Below, in pieces: positions 43,866 through 52,080 of a stretch of 64,000 bases of DNA. The notes below the pieces were generated by a model. It made no database searches. It was given only the letters and a program-made list of their open reading frames with translations, and had not been told where the DNA came from. Within the stretch, counting starts at the first letter, position 1, and each line of letters opens with the position of its first letter. The DNA is taken from assembly GCA_965262875.1 (NCBI GenBank), contig OZ253569.1, positions 3,100,001 through 3,164,000 of the forward strand, given 5' to 3'. The stretch comes from JBALVT01 sp965262875. GTDB taxonomy: Bacteria; Pseudomonadota; Gammaproteobacteria; Pseudomonadales; Halieaceae. The translations under genes and the position numbers were made by a program.

Positions 43866-45365
43866 ATGGCCATCGGCAAAGAAACTGAAGCAAAAATACT
43901 GCGCTACCATTTTGTTGAGAAGTGGCGAACGGGCACCATTGCGACCCAGCTTGGCATTCACCACTCAGTGGTTGATCGGGTACTGGCACAGGCTGGCCTG
44001 CCCAAGGTGGAGCGCACTCGCCGTGCATCGATCATCGACCCCTATCTGCCCTTTGTCATCGACACCCTGCGGGAGTTTCCCACACTCACGGCGGCCCGCT
44101 TGTATGAAATGGCCCGCCTGCGGGGATACCCCGGTGGCCCCAGCCAGTTTCGCCAGCGTATCAGTGAACTGCGGCCGCGCAAGCTGCCCGAGGCGTATTT
44201 ACGCCTAAAAACCCTGCCCAGTGAGCAAGCCCAGGTTGACTGGGGTTCGTTCGGGCATATTCAGATCGGCAAGGCCCGGCGGCCGTTAATGGCGTTTGTG
44301 ATGGTGCTGAGCTGGTCGCGACAGATCTTCTTGCGCTTTTATCTCAACCAGCAAATGGAGCACTTTTTACGCGGCCATGTAGCGGCATTCGAGGCCTGGC
44401 AAGGATTGCCAAAGGTGCTGCTGTACGACAACCTTAAATCGGCCGTATTGGAGCGCCACGGTGACGCCATCCGCTTCCACCCCACCTTGCTGGCCTTGTC
44501 AGCCCACTATCGCTTCGAACCACGCCCGGTGGCGGTGGCCCGGGGCAATGAAAAGGGCCGGGTAGAAAGAGCGATTCGCTATATTCGCGATAATTTCTTT
44601 GCCGCTCGTCACTGGCAAACACTGGCCGAACTCAATGCGCAAGCTGAGCACTGGTGCCAGGGTGTGAGTGCTGATCGGGCTTGCCCTGAAGAGCGTACGT
44701 TGACGGTCAGGGAAGCCTTCTTACAGGAGCAGGTGAGTTTGCCGGATAATCCCTTTGATACCCATGAGAGACAGCCCGTGCGGGCCGCCAAAACCCCTTA
44801 TGTTCGCTTCGATCTCAATGATTACTCCATTCCCCATCAATACGTGCACAAGCCATTGAGCGTGAGCGCTGACCTGGAGCGGCTCCAGATAGTGGAGGGC
44901 GATCAATGCATTGCTGAGCATCAGCGCAGCTTTGGCAAAGGGGAGCAAATCGAACAGGAGGCGCATATCAATGCCCTATGGCTGGAGAAAACCCACGCCA
45001 AACTACACCGGGGTCAGGATCGCCTGAGCCATGCTTCGGCGCACGCCCAGACGCTGCTGCAGCAATCGGCACAGCGTGGACATGTCATTAAAACCACGGT
45101 CCGGTTACTCAATCAACTGCTTGATGATTATGGGCGGGACGAGCTGCATGTAGCTCTGGGTGAAGCACTTGATCGGCAATCACCCTACCCGGAGGCGGTG
45201 CAGCACGTTCTTGAGCGCCGCCGTGATGAACAGCACCTGCCGCCACCGCTTGCTGTCGCCGTGCCGGCGAAGGTCAAACACTACAGCGTCAAGCTGGCTC
45301 GGCTTGCCGATTACGACAAGCTCAATGGCACCCGAAGCGAGACAGGAGATGATACCGATGATTGA
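43866..45365 (+). CDS. istA: IS21 transposase IstA
   Basis: 499 residues. N-terminal HTH (GTIATQLGIHHSVVDRVLAQ), then a DDE core: AQVDWGSFGHIQIGK, KVLLYDNLKSAVLER and GNEKGRVERAIRYIRDNFF. Its stop overlaps the istB start (ATGATTGA), which couples translation. Intact. Confidence 0.93.
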   Translation: MAIGKETEAKILRYHFVEKWRTGTIATQLGIHHSVVDRVLAQAGLPKVERTRRASIIDPYLPFVIDTLREFPTLTAARLYEMARLRGYPGGPSQFRQRISELRPRKLPEAYLRLKTLPSEQAQVDWGSFGHIQIGKARRPLMAFVMVLSWSRQIFLRFYLNQQMEHFLRGHVAAFEAWQGLPKVLLYDNLKSAVLERHGDAIRFHPTLLALSAHYRFEPRPVAVARGNEKGRVERAIRYIRDNFFAARHWQTLAELNAQAEHWCQGVSADRACPEERTLTVREAFLQEQVSLPDNPFDTHERQPVRAAKTPYVRFDLNDYSIPHQYVHKPLSVSADLERLQIVEGDQCIAEHQRSFGKGEQIEQEAHINALWLEKTHAKLHRGQDRLSHASAHAQTLLQQSAQRGHVIKTTVRLLNQLLDDYGRDELHVALGEALDRQSPYPEAVQHVLERRRDEQHLPPPLAVAVPAKVKHYSVKLARLADYDKLNGTRSETGDDTDD

Positions 45366-46119
45366 TATCGAGCAACTCAAACAGCAGGCACTTGAACTGA
45401 AGCTCCACGGCGTGCTGGCGCACTGGGGCGAGATCACCGACGAGCAATACCCCTGGCTGGCACAGCTCATCGCCTGGGAGCTTGCCGAGCGCAAACAGCG
45501 CTCACTCGAACGGCGCCTGAGCAGCGCCAGGCTGGGCCGGTTCAAACCGATGAGTGAGTTTGACTGGCAGTGGCCAAGCGCTATCGACCCACAAGCGATT
45601 CATGCCCTGATGCAACTGGGTTTTATGGACACGGCCAGCAATATTATCCTGCTGGGCAGCAACGGCGTGGGCAAATCGATGATCGCCCAGAACCTGGGGT
45701 ATAACGCTGTCATGCACGGCTATACGGCGCTGTTTACCACCGCAGCGGCGATGCTCAACGACCTGGCAGGTCAGGATGGCGCCAATGCCCTGCAGCGTCG
45801 ATTGAAACACTACGCCTGGCCCGCCTTGCTGGTAATTGATGAAGTGGGCTACCTCTCCTACAGCAATCGTCATGCTGACTTGCTGTTTGAAATCATCAAC
45901 CGGCGCTATGAGAAATGTTCAACTTTGGTGACAACGAACCGTCCGTTTGGCGAGTGGAATGACGTGTTCCCCAATGCCGCGTGTGTGGTCTCCCTGATTG
46001 ACCGTTTAGTCCATCACAGCGAGGTCATCGCCATTGAGGGTGAGTCGTACCGCATGAAGGAAGCGCAGGAGTGTGCGTCGAAGCGGCGCGAGACCAAAAA
46101 GCGAGGAAAGGCTAAATGA
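45358..46119 (+). CDS. istB: IS21 helper ATPase IstB
   Basis: 253 residues from ATG 45358, which has ACAGGAG at 9 bases; an ATG at 45349 is too close to that site. AAA+ ATPase with Walker A LLGSNGVGKSMIAQN and Walker B LLVIDEVGYLSYS. It assists IstA in target selection. The last codons overlap the next gene by ATGA. Confidence 0.93.
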   Translation: MIDIEQLKQQALELKLHGVLAHWGEITDEQYPWLAQLIAWELAERKQRSLERRLSSARLGRFKPMSEFDWQWPSAIDPQAIHALMQLGFMDTASNIILLGSNGVGKSMIAQNLGYNAVMHGYTALFTTAAAMLNDLAGQDGANALQRRLKHYAWPALLVIDEVGYLSYSNRHADLLFEIINRRYEKCSTLVTTNRPFGEWNDVFPNAACVVSLIDRLVHHSEVIAIEGESYRMKEAQECASKRRETKKRGKAK

Positions 46120-46307
46120 AAACCTTAAAAATCACAACCTACTGGACGGCTGAACAAGCCGATTGTATTTATCAGCTGCTCGGCGACCTGAGATCGGTAC
46201 TGTGGGATCACTATGGTGATGAGATTGCGCAACTGTACGAGGAGATCCGGATTGAGCAACAAGAGTACACAGACAGTGTCGAGGTAAATCATGAGCTGCC
46301 GTTCTAG
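46116..46307 (+). CDS. Small third gene of IS21
   Basis: 63 residues, acidic (DYWTAEQAD-type start, EQQEYTDSVEVNHELPF end), overlapping istB by ATGA and so probably co-translated. Similar small ORFs follow istB in some IS21 elements. No motif recognised. Confidence 0.6.
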   Translation: MKTLKITTYWTAEQADCIYQLLGDLRSVLWDHYGDEIAQLYEEIRIEQQEYTDSVEVNHELPF

Positions 46308-46402
46308 CCTGTGATCGATTGGAGTTAAGCCGGATCACTGTCGCCTCTTTGTCGTTCTTTTATTCTGCGGCAAATAACTGCGGGTTTACTGTGGCGCTAA
46401 CA

Positions 46403-46942
46403 CCACCAGAGGCTCGCGTGAATATATCCTGAAGAGTGGTGTAGGAAGGTATGACACTCTTTTGGTGATCGAAGTAGGCCAGGAGTTGTCGAAACGCGCT
46501 GTGGCCTTTGGGATAATAGCGGAGCAGGTCACCAATACGGGATTGAGTTTCCGGTGCAAAGTCGGATGTCCAGTTGCGATATTCGAATAGCGAAAGGATC
46601 ATCTGCCGCTATCTGCCGCTGAATTCGTACGTAATCGCGCGATATACGTCCAGTGAGCGACATCGGTGCCGAGTCGCTGTAATAGGTGCTCACAACGAAC
46701 TGGACATCGTTACTAACGTCATCCAATGAGAAATTAAAAAACTGCTGCCTGGCTTTGAAATAGCCTAACTGTAGGATGAAATAAATGCGTGTTTTGGTGT
46801 TGCTGTGCTGAGCCAGCGCTGCTCGTTCAGATTGGTTGAGCGTGAAATACAGACGCTGTTCATGGGTATGAAACGCAGGAAGTCCATAGAGTTCTTCGAC
46901 TTCCGTACTGGATAATAGGTGGATGCGTTTGGTGTTTTCCAT
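46403..46942 (-). pseudogene. Tn3-family transposase, N-terminal fragment
   Basis: Starts MENTKRIHLLSSTEVEELYG; the N-terminal DUF4158-type domain is recognisable (LPAFHTHEQRLYFTLNQSER, YFILQLGYFKARQQFFNF). Near 46605-46625 the 10-bp word AGCGGCAGAT is tandemly duplicated and throws the frame; the natural continuation MILSLFEYRNWTSDFAPETQ runs in the next frame (46602 down). The rest is cut by IS21. Confidence 0.88.
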
Positions 46943-46981
46943 CGCGAATATCGATATAAGGCAGCCATCAGGTCAGCCACA

Positions 46982-47290
46982 TTAAATCACCTCGCGCTCT
47001 GCCAGGTGATTCGATGGTACCATCCGTTTGTGTAGCACGCCGAACACAATCAGTTGTTTCTTATGTACCACGTAATAAATGACATGGCTGGCATGGGGAA
47101 AGCTCAACACATCCGATTCAACGTCTGGCCTGGACTTACCCGGGGAAGGTGTTTCGGAAAGCAGGCAAATGGTTTTTCGGAGCTCCAACAAATATTTTTG
47201 GGATTGTGCTGCACCCCATTGCGCCACAGTAAACTGGCGAATTTCGATTAGGTCTGACTGGGCGTCCGGGGTTAAGCGATAAGTTGGCAT
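46982..47290 (-). CDS. ParE/RelE-family toxin
   Basis: 102 residues: YRLTPDAQSDLIEIRQFTVA, WGAAQSQKYLLELRKTICLL and VIYYVVHKKQLIVFGVLHKR. A ParE-type toxin (DNA gyrase or ribosome directed). It lies downstream of the Phd-type antitoxin with an 81-base gap. Placement between transposase and resolvase is the known position of toxin-antitoxin pairs in Tn3 elements. Intact. Confidence 0.88.
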   Translation of the reverse strand: MPTYRLTPDAQSDLIEIRQFTVAQWGAAQSQKYLLELRKTICLLSETPSPGKSRPDVESDVLSFPHASHVIYYVVHKKQLIVFGVLHKRMVPSNHLAEREVI

Positions 47291-47371
47291 ATTGTCTCGA
47301 TAACACCGATGGATTTAGCTCTGCACATGCACAGATTGCGAGCAGCCAACGGATACGGCCACATTATGTGG

Positions 47372-47635
47372 TCAATCATGCTCCCCGTTTTCGAGACCAT
47401 CGAAAAATGACTCGCCATCGACGGTGTTGCCTGCCTCGATATCGGCTTTGGCCTGGGCAGCTCTCGATTGCATCAGTCGAAGTTTCAGCGCCTCGATGCT
47501 TTCGTAGTCATCTATGGAAATAACTACCGCAACGGGTTTACCCTTCTTGTTAATTTGAATTGGGGCACGCTGCGCTTTTAACAGCATGTCGCCAAATTGG
47601 GTTTTGGCTTCATTGGCAGAAAGTGCGTCCATCAT
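47372..47635 (-). CDS. Phd/YefM-family antitoxin
   Basis: 87 residues from ATG 47635 (MMDALSANEAKTQFGDMLL), which follows GAGGATCA. QINKKGKPVAVVISIDDYES is the Phd/YefM fold; the acidic C-terminus NTVDGESFFDGLENGEHD should cover the toxin. Transcribed divergently from the resolvase. Confidence 0.88.
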   Translation of the reverse strand: MMDALSANEAKTQFGDMLLKAQRAPIQINKKGKPVAVVISIDDYESIEALKLRLMQSRAAQAKADIEAGNTVDGESFFDGLENGEHD

Positions 47636-47695
47636 TGATCCTCGCCAGTATCGTTCGATTCGTTCATTATGGTCGATTCGCACCACTTGGGTCAA

Positions 47696-47801
47696 ATACT
47701 ATATACTATCATAAAGTATACTATTTGATAGGCCTCGGAAAAGCCTATCAAAACTACTATCATCTGTCTTTAGTCAAAACCCCTAAAGAGATTTGATCGC
47801 T
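47696..47801. promoter_or_regulatory. Divergent promoter and probable res site
   Basis: About 100 AT-rich bases between the antitoxin and resolvase genes, with imperfect inverted copies of ATAGTATAC/GTATACTAT and of GATAGG..CCTATC. This is where Tn3-type resolvases bind and where both operons would start. Confidence 0.6.
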
Positions 47802-48668
47802 ATGCCACGCGTTGGATATGCCCGAGTCAGCTCTACCGGCCAAAGTCTGGAAGTTCAACTGGAAAAGTTGAACCAGGCGAGTTGCGACAGGATTGACCAG
47901 GAGAAGCGCAGCGGTCGAACCGCAGATCGCCCTGAATTTCAATCCTGTATGAACTACCTTCGCGAAGGGGATACCCTGATTATCACTCGGCTCGACCGTT
48001 TGGCTCGGTCGGTGGTTCACCTGGCACAATTGGCCAAACGCTTCCAAAGCGAGAGCATTGACTTGCTGGTACTGGACCAAAATATCGACACCAGTACCTC
48101 TACCGGCAGACTTATGTTCAATATACTTGCTTCGATTGCCGAGTTTGAAAATGATCTACGCACTGAACGACAGGCCGAAGGAATCGCCAGGGCCAGGGAG
48201 AATGGTGTTAAATTTGGCAGACCCGCTAAAGTGACTGATACCAAGAAACAGGAAATCTACTCACGCCGGCTTGCCGGTGCCACCATTGGTTCCCTGGCCA
48301 AAGAATTCAGGTTGGGGGAGGCCACGATCTATCGGGCGCTGAATGCCATTAAACACTCTGACGCACCACCCGTAATGAAAACCACAAAGGTGATCCTCTG
48401 GTTGCAGGTCGAAAACAACAGTAAGTTCGTGCGAGGGAAAGGCAAATCCCGGCAAAATATCGAGGATTATTGCCTGTCAGAACACAAAGCGAAAAAACTG
48501 GAAACGGATGGTTGGGAGTATGAACTGACATTCCAATACGAGAACGATGAAGATCTACAAAGTCAGATTGAAGATTTAGCCGCTGAAATGAGTGAAGAAG
48601 CAGATTTACGTAACGGATACATAGAATGTCATTTCTCTGAGGTCGGTACTGACCGGTCCTGGTTATGA
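47802..48668 (+). CDS. tnpR: Serine resolvase with C-terminal extension
   Basis: 288 residues from ATG 47802 (MPRVGYARVSSTGQSLEVQL), chosen over the TTG at 47793. Residues 1-190 are a complete Tn3-type resolvase: catalytic Ser in ARVSS, LIITRLDRLARS, and an HTH ending AKEFRLGEATIYRALNA. The last about 98 residues (MKTTKVILWLQVENNSKFVR, RGYIECHF-type end, DRSWL) are not part of normal resolvases. They look like a separate small protein now in frame, with its own possible ATG at 48375. The end of this part recurs at 40036-40226. Confidence 0.85.
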   Translation: MPRVGYARVSSTGQSLEVQLEKLNQASCDRIDQEKRSGRTADRPEFQSCMNYLREGDTLIITRLDRLARSVVHLAQLAKRFQSESIDLLVLDQNIDTSTSTGRLMFNILASIAEFENDLRTERQAEGIARARENGVKFGRPAKVTDTKKQEIYSRRLAGATIGSLAKEFRLGEATIYRALNAIKHSDAPPVMKTTKVILWLQVENNSKFVRGKGKSRQNIEDYCLSEHKAKKLETDGWEYELTFQYENDEDLQSQIEDLAAEMSEEADLRNGYIECHFSEVGTDRSWL

Positions 48669-48813
48669 TTGTTTTCTCAGACTCGTCATTTTCGAGGGTT
48701 CTTCCACAGGACCCCTTATAAACACCGGTTTGCGTTGAAAGTTTGGCCTATTTGCACAGTTTCGTGGGCACTTGGCCAAGTAGGGTACGCCTGAAGCCCT
48801 TGTATCACGCGGG

Positions 48814-48864
48814 CTGTGGGGGTTTATGCGACCGTTTGGTCGAATGTCCCCAGTACCCCCACAG
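48814..48864. repeat. Branched inverted repeat in the 48669-49070 intergenic stretch
   Basis: Outer arms CTGTGGGGGT (48814-48823) and ACCCCCACAG (48855-48864) enclose an inner hairpin CGACC-GTTT-GGTCG (48829-48842). The rest of the stretch has a possible -10 TATAAT near 48948-48955 and no ORF. Confidence 0.5.
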
Positions 48865-49007
48865 TGGCGAATTTGTGATACTGAGAATCAAAATAGACAA
48901 CAGAGAAGAAACTGGACACACCCCGAGCTCCAATGTGCCTATATTCTGGTATAATTGACACAGTATCGGTTTCACAGTTTTGTGGATATAAGTCGCGTTT
49001 TTGGCTC

Positions 49008-49051
49008 GCTGCTAGTAGGCTCATCGATTCATCAGTGAGCCTACTAGCAGC
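49008..49051. promoter_or_regulatory. Perfect 16-bp inverted repeat upstream of the VbhA-like gene
   Basis: GCTGCTAGTAGGCTCA and its exact inverse, loop of 12 bases, ending 19 bases before the antitoxin ATG. No T-run, so an operator or RNA stem in the leader is more likely than a terminator. Confidence 0.6.
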
Positions 49052-49070
49052 AGCGTTTAGGAGTACCGTT

Positions 49071-49265
49071 ATGATCGACAAAGAACTGGCATTGCGAAAC
49101 GTCATCGCAAACCACGCGCTTGAAGGACTCGAAATGTCGAGTTCTGAAATCGCTCGATCGCGCGTTATTCTCGACGGCGAACTGAGCATCGATGATGCCG
49201 TTGCCGAGATCCACCGCGAGCTGCAAGCGTCTGATCGAACCACCGCGAAAACCGCACACGGGTAG
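49071..49265 (+). CDS. VbhA-like Fic antitoxin
   Basis: 64 residues. ANHALEGLEMSSSEIARSRV followed by GELSIDDAVAEIHREL matches the two-helix antitoxin fold that blocks Fic adenylyltransferases through a Glu presented in an S/T-x3-E-G/N motif; here the stretch is NHALEG. ATG at 49071 after TTTAGGAG. It directly precedes fic. Confidence 0.75.
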   Translation: MIDKELALRNVIANHALEGLEMSSSEIARSRVILDGELSIDDAVAEIHRELQASDRTTAKTAHG

Positions 49266-49282
49266 CCCCGTAGTTTTCGCGT

Positions 49283-49993
49283 GTGGCGATCGACCCCTAC
49301 CTGATACCAGGCACAAAGACCCTTCAAAACAAACTCGGCATCACCGACCCGGCGAAGCTTGAATCCTTCGAGCGCAAGTTTACGTCGGCGCGTAACGCCG
49401 CTGCGCTGATTGCTCCGGTTCCTGGCAATCTCGACTTCCAGCACCTAAAAGACATTCATGCGAATCTCTTTTCTGATGTTTACGAGTGGGCTGGACAGAC
49501 GCGAACCGTCAACATTGCAAAGGACACGTCGTTCGCGCCGCTACAAAACGTCGATAGCTTTGCTAAATCGACATTCAACGCGCTGAAAAAAGACAACTAC
49601 TTGCAAGGTCTCCATCGAGAGAAGTTTGTCGATCTGGCTGCACATCACCTGGGCGAGATCAACGCGATCCATTCGTTTAATACGGACTCATCGAAGATGA
49701 AAGCGTTGCTTGATAAAGCGCTGATTGAACCGCTTAAGAAAAAAGACCGCACTGATCGCTTAGACGAACTGGCCGCAAATGATCCACAAGCACATACAAC
49801 GATAGTCGATGTTCGAGAACAGTTGTTGGGCTTGAGCGAGAAAAACATTGCAGACCGCACCTCGCGGGAAAACCTAGCCAATGCTGTTACCGATCGCTTG
49901 TTAAATCATCATGAACAAGGTCGCTCTGTTGAGAAGCTAGTCGCCCCGCCGCAACCTAAGATTGACAAGGGCAAAGGCCCGCTGGGCCGATAA
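49283..49993 (+). pseudogene. fic: Fic-domain protein with degenerate active site
   Basis: 236 residues, GTG start. The N-terminal half is a normal Fic fold (FQHLKDIHANLFSDVYEWAG, QTRTVNIAKD, HHLGEINAIH). Where the motif HPF-x-x-GNGR-x-x-R is expected the sequence reads IHSFNTDSSKMKALLDKA: the His remains, but the Pro, the Gly-Asn-Gly-Arg anion hole and the second Arg are gone. AMP transfer should be abolished. The C-terminal 100 residues are helical. Listed as a pseudogene although the frame is open. Confidence 0.75.
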
Positions 49994-50119
49994 TCTTTCC
50001 AAAACCGTGACGTAAGCGATTCGTTAGAACTTACGACTTCGACAACATGGCGGCTTGCGTCTGGAGATTATGTTGTACGGAGACGAAAAATTTTGCTCTA
50101 ACGAAAAATACCCTATTTC

Positions 50120-50577
50120 AGATCAGTCATCTGTGTGTTGATGAGGTGGCCAAGGTGAAAGGCCACGACTACATGACCGTGATTTACGATATGGAGGAGG
50201 GGCATTTAATCGGTGTGGAAACAGGCCGAACGGCTGATGTTTTCTCAGGATTTCTAAAGCAGCTTCTGGCGGAAACCACTGCAAAAATAGAGGCTGTCGC
50301 GATGGACATGGCGCCATCCTGTCAGAAGTCAGTCCGTGATTGCTGACCCAATGCCGACATTGTGTTTGACCGTTTCCACGTCATGAAGCACTACAGCAAG
50401 GCCCTGAGCAACCAGCGGCGAATAGCGTTTGGAAAGGCCAATAAAGCGGGTAAAGCATTGTTAACAGGAACCCATTACCTGGTGCTGAAAAACGCCGATA
50501 AGCTGGACGAACCCCGGACTCAAAAATTGCAGCGACTATGGGATGAAAATGCCAATCTCAATACGTTGTATATTTTG
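50120..50577 (+). pseudogene. ISL3 type 2-like transposase fragment
   Basis: HLCVDEVAKVKGHDYMTVIY, AVAMDMAPSCQKSVRDC, then an in-frame TGA at 50344, then DIVFDRFHVMKHYSKALSNQ and LLTGTHYLVLKNADKLDEPR. Clearly related to the intact transposase at 7042-8274, but older. 49994-50119 shows only noncoding sequence. Confidence 0.85.
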
Positions 50578-50672
50578 TCGTGGGAGTATACCAACACGTG
50601 GGTCAAAACAGTGTTTAGCTTCGCCTTTTTCATGAATTCTGGCGCGGTGCGCGCGGGTTTTTTCTTTGCGGC

Positions 50673-50942
50673 TCACAGCCCTGGTTTGGTCCGCAGGTAT
50701 TTTTCCAGCAGATCACCAAATATCCCTGCAAGTTTGCGCAAGGGCAGGGTTCCAAGCTGTTCCGGTGACAGTGCGGATTTAACCTGATTCCACACATCAT
50801 CGCTTTTTAGTGCGCCAAAAAAGTCGTGACCGGCACTGGTCAGGTCTCGCGCAAAGATACGTTTATATGGTTTTGCCAAATCCGAAAACGTTGATCCATC
50901 AATAAACCCGTCATCATACAGACGCTCTACGTGGCGAGCCAC
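50673..50942 (-). pseudogene. DUF2513-like protein, C-terminal fragment
   Basis: RHVERLYDDGFIDG, TSAGHDFFGALKSDDVWNQV and KLAGIFGDLLEKYL resemble the end of DUF2513 proteins common in phages and islands. The N-terminal part is missing; 14 bases beyond the first codon the RIT terminal repeat begins. It does not resume on the far side of the RIT array, so the junction is not a simple insertion. Confidence 0.55.
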
Positions 50943-50955
50943 CAGAAGGAGGTCC

Positions 50956-51023
50956 GGCCAAGATTCGTGTTTATGCCGAGCTCGGCATAAACACGAAAAT
51001 CCCGAGTTCCGGATTATGTCGAG
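50956..51023 (+). repeat. RIT left terminal inverted repeat with 34-bp palindrome
   Basis: 68 bp, perfect inverse of 61073-61140. Contains the perfect palindrome 50964-50997 (half-site TTCGTGTTTATGCCGAG) and, at the inner edge, the module-start word GATTATGTCGAG. Confidence 0.95.
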
Positions 51024-51078
51024 TTAGTTAGGCGAACGTATATGTGGCAGGGATTTCATGAGATGTTACTCGGCATAA

Positions 51079-52080
51079 TCAAAGCGAAGCGAGAAACTCT
51101 AGCAGTGAGTCATCTGCCCTAAACCGCAACATGTGCCCATCGTCTACTGGATCAAGTTTGCTCAGTGCCTTTTCTTTGAGGGCGAGATCAGCTTCGATAT
51201 ATACGTGAGTAGTCTCGATACTTTCATGACCGAGCCAAAGAGCTATCGTAGCTATATCTACCCCAGCCTGTAACAAATGCATGGCAGTTGCGTGGCGAAC
51301 GATGTGAGGCGTTACCGTCTTGGTCGTAAGACTGGGGCAGTCGATAGCCGCTTTCCGGACAGCTTTTTTTAGCAAGTAATCAACGCCGTCTCGCGAAAGG
51401 GGTTTGCCCCTGGCATTTGGGAACACAACATTGTCAGCGTTATTACCGAGTGTACAAAACCAAGCCTTCAAGACCTTACTGGTCTTGCCCCATAGCGGTA
51501 TCGTACGTTCTTTCCGGCCCTTACCCATCAGCTGCAAGTAGCTGGTCGCGCCAAGACAGATGTGATGGCGCTTCAGGGCGATGATTTCGGAAACTCGAGC
51601 ACCGCTATTGTACAGCGTTGAAAACAAGGCGTGATCACGCTGACCCGCCCACTGCAACCGATCTGGTGCGGCGAGTATCGCTCGAATCTCTGTTCGTGTT
51701 AGATACCCAATCAGTTTTTTGTCTCCGCGTTTGACAGGAATTGCGAGCACGCGCGTGGCAAGACCAACGCTTTCGGGATCGCGCAAGGCAACCAGGCGGA
51801 AGAACGAGCGGATAGCGGACAACCGGACGTTGCGTGAACTGACCGTATTGCCGCGCTGTTGCTCAAGGTGATCGAGAAAGCTGAGTATGGCCGGAGCATT
51901 CATGTCGATCACCCGCAATGCGCAGGGCTCGATGCCTGTTGTGTCTTTTAAAAACGTCAACAATAGCCTAAAGGTATCACGATAACTGACTATCGTTTGG
52001 GGGCTCGCCCGTTTCTGATGACACAAGTAGTTGGTAAAAAACTCTTCCAGATGAGATGCAACCAAGTCGTTATTGGTCAT
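51079..52080 (-). CDS. ritC: Tyrosine recombinase RitC, module 1
   Basis: 333 residues from MTNNDLVASHLEEFF at 52080, whose ATG follows GGAGGTGATC; a longer reading from 52101 lacks such a site. It has an N-terminal SAM-like core-binding domain (LEEFFTNYLCHQKRASPQTI) and a catalytic domain with Arg (NSGARVSEIIAL), HIVRHATAMHLL, LGHESIETT and Tyr in HVYIEADL. All R-H-x-x-R-H-Y residues are present. It overlaps the ritB end by 11 bases. Third gene of the trio. Confidence 0.9.
   Translation of the reverse strand: MTNNDLVASHLEEFFTNYLCHQKRASPQTIVSYRDTFRLLLTFLKDTTGIEPCALRVIDMNAPAILSFLDHLEQQRGNTVSSRNVRLSAIRSFFRLVALRDPESVGLATRVLAIPVKRGDKKLIGYLTRTEIRAILAAPDRLQWAGQRDHALFSTLYNSGARVSEIIALKRHHICLGATSYLQLMGKGRKERTIPLWGKTSKVLKAWFCTLGNNADNVVFPNARGKPLSRDGVDYLLKKAVRKAAIDCPSLTTKTVTPHIVRHATAMHLLQAGVDIATIALWLGHESIETTHVYIEADLALKEKALSKLDPVDDGHMLRFRADDSLLEFLASL

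Larger units (their letters stand above)
43112..46402 (+). mobile_element. IS21-family element (3291 bp, complete)
   Basis: Ends TGTAGACGCCAC... and the inverse of TGTTAGCGCCAC..., both continuing to GCAGCTATTTGCCG or GCAGTTATTTGCCG. It carries four ORFs: a Cys-rich passenger, istA, istB and a small third gene. The flanking bases CGGAA and CCACC do not match; left is an IS5 scrap and right a Tn3 transposase, so one flank was rearranged. Confidence 0.9.

Noticed and set aside
50627..50664. GC-rich hairpin followed by TTTTTT as a terminator
   Set aside because: The stem is only about 5 bp and no plus-strand gene ends just before it.
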